From Chitinophagaceae bacterium (GTDB lineage: Bacteria; Bacteroidota; Bacteroidia; Chitinophagales; Chitinophagaceae): a DNA stretch of 11,880 nucleotides. The position numbers were made by a program, and so were the translations under genes. The notes under the pieces are model-generated. The model had not been told where the DNA came from. It was given only the letters and a program-made list of their open reading frames with translations, and did no database searches. Positions within the stretch are counted from its first letter, which is position 1. Each line of letters opens with the position of its first letter. Below are positions 7,201 through 11,880 of the stretch, piece by piece. Location of the stretch: contig CANKNL010000072.1 in NCBI GenBank assembly GCA_947483345.1, positions 1 to 11,880 of the forward strand, in the 5' to 3' direction.

Positions 7201-9278
7201 ATTCATTTATTTATTTACCAAACAGTACTACAGGGTTTAACCAATCACATCCTTTTCAGCATAAAAAATCAATCTTAAAGGATATCGATTTTAGTACAAA
7301 TAATAGCTGGCAATTTCGTAAATCGGAAGTGGCGGTTAAAATTAAAAATGGCGTTTATCCTACTGCAGCAAACCAAGCGCAGGATTTTGAGGTTAATGTA
7401 GATGGCGCTAATATTGTACAAAGTATTTGTACGATTAATGGGCTTGTAATATTTACAATTTTTAATCCAATTGACTTTAAACCTGTACTTAATGTTTTAA
7501 GCGGACCCGGGCAGTTTGGTAGTGATAATGTATGTGGTGTTACCAGGCGATACAGTTTTAATTATACCACTACTACGCAGGCCAAAAGAATAGCTGCAGT
7601 AAATTTTCTGGATCAAATCCCTAATGGCTATTTTGTAGTTGCCATGAACCTTGCAAATGCAACGCCATCATCTAATACATTTGCCGCCGATTGGATGGCC
7701 GATACGCTTGTTATGGGTTCGGGTAATTCATTATATCATCGGCTTAAAAATGCAGGATTTTTAGAAATTGATTCATTTAACAGGCCTAGGGCATTTAATT
7801 TCATGTATAAAAAACAGGATAATTCATTTATTCCTGTGTACAAATTATCTCAGGGATTATCAGATAAAATTGTATTGGATGTTACCTGTCAATCAACCAA
7901 GGGATCGGGTACAATTACATCACCATTATACGGGCCTGCCAGTGCCTGGACCCAATTTCATTGGCGTGGTAAACCAGTTGAAACAACCCCTGGGGATTTC
8001 TTGACTTTTAAAGTTATTGGTGTTACGCCTGCCGGGGCAGAAACAACTTTATATACTGTTGATTCAACTACAAAAGACCTTGATATCTCTGCTATTAATG
8101 CTGCACAATATCCTTATGTAAAACTTCAAATGTATAATCAGGATACCATGCAGGGAACACCGTATCAGCTAAGATACTGGAGAGTGAATGGCACTTTTAT
8201 ACCAGAAGGCGCCGTTGCACCAAATATTCTTTTTACCATGAAAGATACCGTTGATCAGGGCGAATTGGTTGATTTTAAACTGGCTTTTAAAAATATCAGT
8301 CAGGCTGCTTTTGCAGATAGTATGAAAATTAATTTTATCATCACCGACCGGAACAATATCCCGAGTTCAATAACAATCCCTAAAGGCAAAGTGCTTGTAG
8401 CAGGGGATACACTGGTTATTAATTATCAAATTAATACCAGAAATTATCCGGGTGCCAATACCATTTTTGTAGATGTGAACCCCAATAATACACAATTAGA
8501 ACAATATCATTTTAATAATATTTTGTTTAAAGATCTGTATGTAAAAGCCGATAATTTTAATCCGCTGTTGGATGTTACTTTTGACGGTACGCACATTCTT
8601 AATAAAGATATTGTTTCTGCCAAACCGCATATCCTGGTTAATCTTAAAGATGAAAGCCGGTTCATGGCTTTAAGCGACACGGCCTATATAAAAGTTCAGG
8701 TACGTTTTCCTGATGGTTCTTTGCGCAATTATAGTTTTGGTGACAGTATGCATTTTACACCGGCTAATCTATCAACCGGCAATAATACTGCAACGATCGA
8801 CTTCTTACCCTATTTCCCCGAAGAAGGCGAATATGAACTGATCGTTTCGGGCAGAGATGTGGTAGGCAATACAGCAGGCGCTATTGAGTATCACGTTACT
8901 TTTAACGTGATTACCAAAGCCATGATTTCTAATTTGCTTAATTATCCTAATCCATTTACTACGTCAACAGCTTTTGTATTTACCATTACAGGCAGTGAAG
9001 TGCCTCAAAACATGCGGATACAGATTTTGACCATTACGGGTAAAGTGGTTAGGGAAATAACTATTGATGAGCTGGGGCCTTTGCATGTAGGAAGAAATAT
9101 TACAGAATTTAAATGGGATGGTACCGATGCCTATGGGGCTAAACTGGCCAATGGGGTTTACTTGTACAGAGTACTTACTAATTTAAATGGGAAGGCACTT
9201 GATAAATACAGAACAGAAGCGGATAAAACTGATAAGTACTTTAATAAAGGATACGGGAAGATGGTCATCCTGAGATGA
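4215..9278 (+). CDS. Large gingipain-fold (C25) T9SS sortase-like protein, PorU2-type
   Basis: The 1687-residue protein begins with a signal peptide (1-19, ending GYA before Gln20). Residues about 20-430 are beta-rich, like the PorU N-terminal region. A peptidase C25 domain spans about 435-785: FIMGRGLG (480-487), VPIGRLG (529-535), the catalytic His in FGHSS (His642), the catalytic Cys in SGCTVGNF (Cys672), and the closing LHGDPALRL near 771-779. The His/Cys spacing fits gingipains and PorU. Two CARDB-like Ig domains follow (about 795-900 and 1335-1445) around a long beta-rich section. Next comes a domain starting NPLLDVTFDGTHIL (about 1450-1565), then a T9SS C-terminal domain from about 1570 (NYPNPF 1576-1581, WDGTDAYG, LANGVYLYR). 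PorU is the surface cysteine protease that cleaves the C-terminal domain of T9SS cargo and attaches the cargo to anionic LPS. At 1687 residues this is far longer than P. gingivalis PorU (about 1158), so PorU2 or a surface C25 protease are the readings. The dyad is intact; sortase activity is inferred. Confidence 0.88.
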   Translation: MKKFLITPIIILLAITGYAQLNNSWIDYSKTYYKFKLAKDTLTRIYQPVLATAGLGSVPAENFQLWRNGKQVRMFTSVPTGVLGSADFLEFWGEMNDGKPDKNLYRNADYQMCDKFSLETDTATYFLTVNASGGNLRYVTAVNNTAGNVLPADPYFMRRIESHYNSDINRGYAAVIGEYVYSSSYDIGEGWTSSNIAPCCGLVKVNYDINKYTGGPQNNVMFTVTAAGNALNPRELVSRVQGTLVVQKPMPYFNYLKDTVRNLPLSILNSPSFIGVSINGNSANASDRIVVSCFSVTYPATFNFNNEKNFYFELKNSALGNYLIIGNFNTNGTAPILYDYNNGKRILGDISTAGQVKFALAASSDTLRKFNLMSGDASNIGTVTALVSKNFINYGNASNQGNYLIISNPVLYNNGSGVNNVELYRQYRSSLAGGSYNAKIYNIDELNDQFGFGIKKHPSAIRDFIQYASQQFSQAPQYVFIMGRGLGYIDYVTNQSNPISEQLDLVQTFGWPASDILLACAPGTNVPLVPIGRLGAINGTEVGYYLDKMKQYEQAQQSQSHTIADMGWMKNMLHTIGGSDSLENAQFGVYMNGYKNIIQDTLFGARVETFAKTSVAAIEQQQSQRIADLFQEGLTYVKYFGHSSANELAINLNYPENYQNAGKYPFMHVSGCTVGNFFTFSPARITGYPGMSLSEKYILLNQKGSIGFLGSTHFGIAPFLNFYNTKYYQNIGYEMYGNTVGNQIKATLQYLGGNPSTLDYYTRIHLEEVNLHGDPALRLNTFAKPDYVIEDQLVKFTPSIITVADQNFKVDVKMMNIGRGIRDSIRVSIKQKLPNDSIRVLFNQVIPAILYMDSISLLVPINPITDKGLNKLLVSLDVDGRVNELSESNNDLSKDFYIFEDELRPISPYNYSIVNQQNISFFASTANPLSGQRQYVMEIDTTELYNSAIKKSYNISGIGGVVEFKPTNISFSDSTVYYWRTATIPPPGSNYIWNSYSFIYLPNSTTGFNQSHPFQHKKSILKDIDFSTNNSWQFRKSEVAVKIKNGVYPTAANQAQDFEVNVDGANIVQSICTINGLVIFTIFNPIDFKPVLNVLSGPGQFGSDNVCGVTRRYSFNYTTTTQAKRIAAVNFLDQIPNGYFVVAMNLANATPSSNTFAADWMADTLVMGSGNSLYHRLKNAGFLEIDSFNRPRAFNFMYKKQDNSFIPVYKLSQGLSDKIVLDVTCQSTKGSGTITSPLYGPASAWTQFHWRGKPVETTPGDFLTFKVIGVTPAGAETTLYTVDSTTKDLDISAINAAQYPYVKLQMYNQDTMQGTPYQLRYWRVNGTFIPEGAVAPNILFTMKDTVDQGELVDFKLAFKNISQAAFADSMKINFIITDRNNIPSSITIPKGKVLVAGDTLVINYQINTRNYPGANTIFVDVNPNNTQLEQYHFNNILFKDLYVKADNFNPLLDVTFDGTHILNKDIVSAKPHILVNLKDESRFMALSDTAYIKVQVRFPDGSLRNYSFGDSMHFTPANLSTGNNTATIDFLPYFPEEGEYELIVSGRDVVGNTAGAIEYHVTFNVITKAMISNLLNYPNPFTTSTAFVFTITGSEVPQNMRIQILTITGKVVREITIDELGPLHVGRNITEFKWDGTDAYGAKLANGVYLYRVLTNLNGKALDKYRTEADKTDKYFNKGYGKMVILR

Positions 9279-9299
9279 TAAATTTATAAAACAAGGACA

Positions 9300-9326
9300 G
9301 GCTGCCTATAACAGGCAGCCTTTTTT
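9300..9326 (+). terminator. Rho-independent terminator after the PorU2-like gene
   Basis: A perfect 8-bp GC-rich stem (GGCTGCCT at 9300-9307 with AGGCAGCC at 9313-9320) and a 5-base loop (ATAAC) are followed at once by six T residues (9321-9326). It lies 21 bases after the stop codon and should end the PorV-like/PorU2-like transcript. Confidence 0.93.
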
Positions 9327-9332
9327 ATTACT

Positions 9333-9340
9333 TACCTTTG
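9333..9340 (+). promoter_or_regulatory. Bacteroidota -7 promoter box for hscA
   Basis: TACCTTTG matches the Bacteroidota sigma-A -7 consensus TAnnTTTG exactly and is followed by C, as often seen. It predicts a start near 9347 and a short leader of about 13 nt before the ATG at 9360. The expected -33 position falls inside the terminator stem and has no TTG, so recognition would rest mainly on the -7 box. Confidence 0.6.
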
Positions 9341-9359
9341 CATTTAAAAAAATTGAATA

Positions 9360-11252
9360 ATGGCTAAAATAGCTATCAACATTGCCACAGGCAGTTTACA
9401 ACAGGAAGAAATAATTGTTGGTATTGATTTGGGTACAACCAATAGCCTGGTGGCCATTATGCATCCCGAAAGTAAAAAGCCGGTTGCACTTAAGGAGTAC
9501 AACAGCAGCCTGCCTGCCGGACAGGCAGGTTCATTGGTGCCATCGGTAATTCATTTTGGGGACAATAAAAACATTACGGTTGGTGAAGAGGCCAAACAAT
9601 ATCTGGTATCAGATGCGGCCAATACGGTATTTTCAGCAAAAAGGCTGATGGGGAAAACCTATAAAGATGTAAGACATCATATCACCTCATTGGCATATAA
9701 AATAATTGATGAGAATAATAAACCTGTAAAAGTACAGGTGGGTAATACCTTTTATTCGGCTGTTGAACTTTCTGCATTAATTTTAAAGGAATTAAAAAAA
9801 CAGGCAGAGCATATATTAAAAACAACGGTAAGTAAAGCAGTTATTACAGTGCCTGCTTATTTTAATGATGCTCAGCGACAGGCAACAAGGGATGCAGGTA
9901 AACTGGCAGGATTGGATGTGCTTCGTATTATCAATGAACCAACTGCCGCCAGCCTGGCATATGGTTTTGGGATGCCTTCTCAAAGTCATCCTTCTGGTGA
10001 AAACCCTGTGGGCGGAGAACAAGCCAAAATAATTGTAGTATATGACCTGGGTGGTGGAACTTTTGATATATCTGTTTTAAATATAACAGGCGGTATATTT
10101 GAAGTGTTATCAACTAATGGAGATACTTATTTAGGTGGTGATGATTTTGATCTTGCCATTATTGATTATTGGATAAGTGAAAATAATCTGGATGCATTAC
10201 ATTACCGTCAGTTACTGAGGTTGAATGCCGAAGCAGCTAAAAAGCAATTGTCATCCGTCGCATTTTATGAAACGGTTTATGAGGGCATAACACTTTCTTT
10301 AAACAGAGAGAAATTTGAACACCTGATTAAGCCTATAATAGAAAAAACAATTGTTTGCTGCAAACAGGCATTGATGGATGCAGGGATAAAAAAGAATAAC
10401 ATCAATGAAATAGTTATGGTTGGCGGTAGTACAAGGATACCTTTAGTTAAAGAGATGCTGAGTGCTTTTTTTGGAAAAAAATTAAATGATTCTGTAGATC
10501 CAGATGAAGTGGTGGCCATGGGGGCTGCCATACAAGCCAATATCTTGGCGGGTCATACAACTGATATGTTATTACTGGACATCACGCCCTTATCTCTTGG
10601 TTTGGAAACAATGGGTGGATTAATGGATGTTTTATTGCCACGTAATTCGAAAATACCGGCAAAGGCCAGCAGACAATATACGACTTACAAAGATGGTCAA
10701 AGTGGTATTAAGATAGCAGTATACCAGGGCGAAAGGGATATGGTTAAGGATAACCGTCGTTTGGCCGAATTTAATTTAACGGGTATACCCGGCATGCCGG
10801 CAGGTATGCCCAAAGTGGATATCAGTTTTTTGATCAATGCGGATGGTATACTTGTTGTAAATGCAAAAGAACTGCGAAGCGGTATAGAGCAAACCATTGA
10901 AGTAAAACCTCAATTTGGACTAACCGATGCGGATGTTGAAAAGATGCTTTTAGATTCCATGGAACATGCAAAAGAAGATATGGATATCCGTGCATTAACC
11001 GAAGCTAAAACAGAAGGGGAGCAACTTTTACAAACAACTGAAAAATTTTTACAAAAACATTTCGATAATTTAACTCAAATAGAAATAGCGGCAACTTCGC
11101 TGGCCATGCAGGCCCTGCAATTATCGCTTGAGTTAAATGATAAGAACCTGATTCAAACAAAAACTGAGGAACTTAATGATATCTCCAGGCCATATGCCGA
11201 GCGCATTATGGATCTGGCCATAGGAAAAGCAATGAAAGGGCAGCAAATTTAA
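9360..11252 (+). CDS. hscA: HscA-type Hsp70 chaperone (Fe-S cluster assembly), with in-frame insertions
   Basis: HscA is a cytoplasmic Hsp70 that, with the J-protein HscB, uses ATP to help transfer Fe-S clusters from the scaffold IscU. The 630 residues carry the full nucleotide-binding set: GIDLGTTNS (21-29), the KRLMG lysine (Lys94), the INEPTAA segment (Glu193), YDLGGGTFD (228-236) and GGSTRIP (355-361). The linker DMLLLD (402-407) leads to the substrate-binding beta domain (TPLSLGLET, then GIPGMPAG) and a short helical lid. The basic N-terminal lead before GIDLGTTNS, the short lid and the ending RIMDLAIGKAMKG resemble HscA (E. coli about 616 residues) rather than DnaK. Two stretches are extra relative to E. 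coli HscA: LPAGQAGS (51-58), encoded by a palindrome, and a loop of about 20 residues (204-223) where E. coli has about 6. No hscB, iscU or ferredoxin gene is in view. A generic DnaK paralog is the alternative. Confidence 0.88.
   Translation: MAKIAINIATGSLQQEEIIVGIDLGTTNSLVAIMHPESKKPVALKEYNSSLPAGQAGSLVPSVIHFGDNKNITVGEEAKQYLVSDAANTVFSAKRLMGKTYKDVRHHITSLAYKIIDENNKPVKVQVGNTFYSAVELSALILKELKKQAEHILKTTVSKAVITVPAYFNDAQRQATRDAGKLAGLDVLRIINEPTAASLAYGFGMPSQSHPSGENPVGGEQAKIIVVYDLGGGTFDISVLNITGGIFEVLSTNGDTYLGGDDFDLAIIDYWISENNLDALHYRQLLRLNAEAAKKQLSSVAFYETVYEGITLSLNREKFEHLIKPIIEKTIVCCKQALMDAGIKKNNINEIVMVGGSTRIPLVKEMLSAFFGKKLNDSVDPDEVVAMGAAIQANILAGHTTDMLLLDITPLSLGLETMGGLMDVLLPRNSKIPAKASRQYTTYKDGQSGIKIAVYQGERDMVKDNRRLAEFNLTGIPGMPAGMPKVDISFLINADGILVVNAKELRSGIEQTIEVKPQFGLTDADVEKMLLDSMEHAKEDMDIRALTEAKTEGEQLLQTTEKFLQKHFDNLTQIEIAATSLAMQALQLSLELNDKNLIQTKTEELNDISRPYAERIMDLAIGKAMKGQQI
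9509..9529. repeat. GC-rich palindromic element inside hscA (encodes LPAGQAG)
   Basis: Perfect 8-bp inverted arms, CCTGCCTG (9509-9516) and CAGGCAGG (9522-9529), flank a 5-base spacer CCGGA. The arms are strikingly GC-rich against this AT-rich gene. The element falls in codons 51-58 (9510-9533, exactly 24 nt), keeps the frame and adds no stop. Removing those eight codons would restore a normal Hsp70 junction, NSS joined to LVPSVIHF. Confidence 0.85.
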
Positions 11253-11253
11253 T

Positions 11254-11279
11254 TTTACTTATTACCTGTTTACTTATTA
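11254..11279 (+). repeat. 11-bp direct repeat between hscA and the methyltransferase gene
   Basis: TTTACTTATTA occurs perfectly twice (11254-11264 and 11269-11279) with a 4-base spacer CCTG, giving a 15-bp period. It begins just after the hscA stop codon and ends 23 bases before the next ATG. No terminator hairpin is seen here, so the downstream gene may be read through from hscA. Confidence 0.7.
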
Positions 11280-11302
11280 TCATCTTCCATAACAAAAACT
11301 AA

Positions 11303-11880
11303 ATGGAATTTACGTTAAAAAATTATGCCTGTTCTTTGTGTAAAAAAGAAGACACAAAACGGTTATTGACCAAGCAGCATTTTTTTATTGTTAAATGCCG
11401 CCAATGTGGATTCGTGTATGTAAATCCAAGGGTGGAGGACCGGCAACTGGCCGGCATTTATCAGCATTTTTATTTTAAAAATAAAGATTATGGTTATGTG
11501 GGTTATGAACAGGAAAAAAGATTGCGGGTTAAAAATTTTGAACGTTGGTTAAATGATGCAGCCAAATTTATTCCTCCAGTTTCGCCTGTTTTTTCTCTTG
11601 ATGTGGGCTGTGCGGCCGGCTATTGTTTAGAACTGATGCATAATAAAGGATGGATTGCTAAAGGACTTGAATTAGATGAAGACATGTGTAACAAACTTCA
11701 GCAAAGCGGTTATCATATTATAAACTCTTCCATTGAAGAATTCCAAACCGAAGACCGTTTCTCCGTGATAACCTTATTTGATGTTATCGAACATATTCCA
11801 AATATAGATGCGGCATTTAGTAAACTCAATGCTTTATTGGCCCCTGATGGTGTGATCATTATGGTTACACCAGATTATAA
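11303..11880 (+). CDS. Zinc-ribbon class I SAM-dependent methyltransferase (partial, 3' end beyond window)
   Basis: The frame is open from the ATG at 11303 to the window edge (192 full codons plus 2 bases). Residues 10-35 form a rubredoxin-like zinc ribbon with Cys10-x2-Cys13 and Cys32-x2-Cys35, followed by GFVYVNP, a layout common in methyltransferases acting on sugars or small acceptors. A seven-stranded Rossmann methyltransferase domain follows: motif I LDVGCAAGY (99-107), the acidic ribose-binding residue in GLELD (Glu123), LFDVIEHIPN (158-167), and LLAPDGVIIMVTPD near the edge. It would transfer a methyl group from S-adenosylmethionine; the acceptor cannot be told from sequence. It starts 50 bp after hscA on the same strand, so it may be co-transcribed. 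There is no strong ribosome-binding site, as is usual in this phylum. It is incomplete because of the window boundary, and there is no sign of decay. Confidence 0.88.
   Translation, partial: MEFTLKNYACSLCKKEDTKRLLTKQHFFIVKCRQCGFVYVNPRVEDRQLAGIYQHFYFKNKDYGYVGYEQEKRLRVKNFERWLNDAAKFIPPVSPVFSLDVGCAAGYCLELMHNKGWIAKGLELDEDMCNKLQQSGYHIINSSIEEFQTEDRFSVITLFDVIEHIPNIDAAFSKLNALLAPDGVIIMVTPDY

Noticed and set aside
8029..8040. CTGCC-GG-GGCAG palindrome in the PorU2-like gene, sharing a 9-mer with the hscA palindrome
   Set aside because: The arms are only 5 bp and the encoded TPAGAET fits smoothly in the protein; no sign of an insertion, so a decayed copy of the element cannot be supported.
1..11880. CRISPR arrays, tRNA or rRNA genes, insertion sequences, attachment sites
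   Set aside because: No regularly spaced repeats, cloverleaf-like sequence, transposase motifs or terminal inverted repeats were seen on reading the window.

Overview
The window looks like chromosome of a Bacteroidota member, most likely Chitinophagaceae or a relative. The DNA is AT-rich and the genes lack strong Shine-Dalgarno sites. One site matches the Bacteroidota -7 promoter box (TAnnTTTG). There are type IX secretion (T9SS) proteins with the NYPNPF/GVYLYR C-terminal domain. This placement comes from gene content; no database search was run.

Layout: (1) 37-1449 (+) a secreted glycoside hydrolase of family GH125 (exo-alpha-1,6-mannosidase type). It converges, with only 7 bp between stop codons, on (2) 1457-2737 (-) tyrS, tyrosyl-tRNA synthetase. 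(3) 2738-3085 is a 348-bp AT-rich divergent intergenic region carrying weak promoter candidates. (4) 3086-4195 (+) a PorV/PorQ-family outer-membrane barrel protein and (5) 4215-9278 (+) a 1687-residue gingipain-fold (C25) protein with a T9SS C-terminal domain form an apparent two-gene operon. It resembles the PorU/PorV sortase pair but is larger and diverged, closest to what is called PorU2. A clear intrinsic terminator (9300-9326) closes it. (6) 9360-11252 (+) an HscA-type Hsp70 chaperone has its own promoter box seven bases after the terminator T-run. (7) 11303 to the window end (+) is a partial zinc-ribbon SAM-dependent methyltransferase, cut by the window edge.

How the genes work together: only the PorV-like and PorU-like genes are clearly functionally linked, as an outer-membrane shuttle/attachment pair for T9SS cargo. 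The mannosidase, tRNA synthetase, chaperone and methyltransferase look like independent units.

The most unusual structure is a GC-rich palindrome inside hscA. It reads in frame as LPAGQAGS, interrupts an otherwise conserved Hsp70 segment, and looks like a small mobile or repeated palindromic element inserted into a coding sequence. The second point of interest is the PorV-like/PorU2-like pair, a possible alternative T9SS sortase module.
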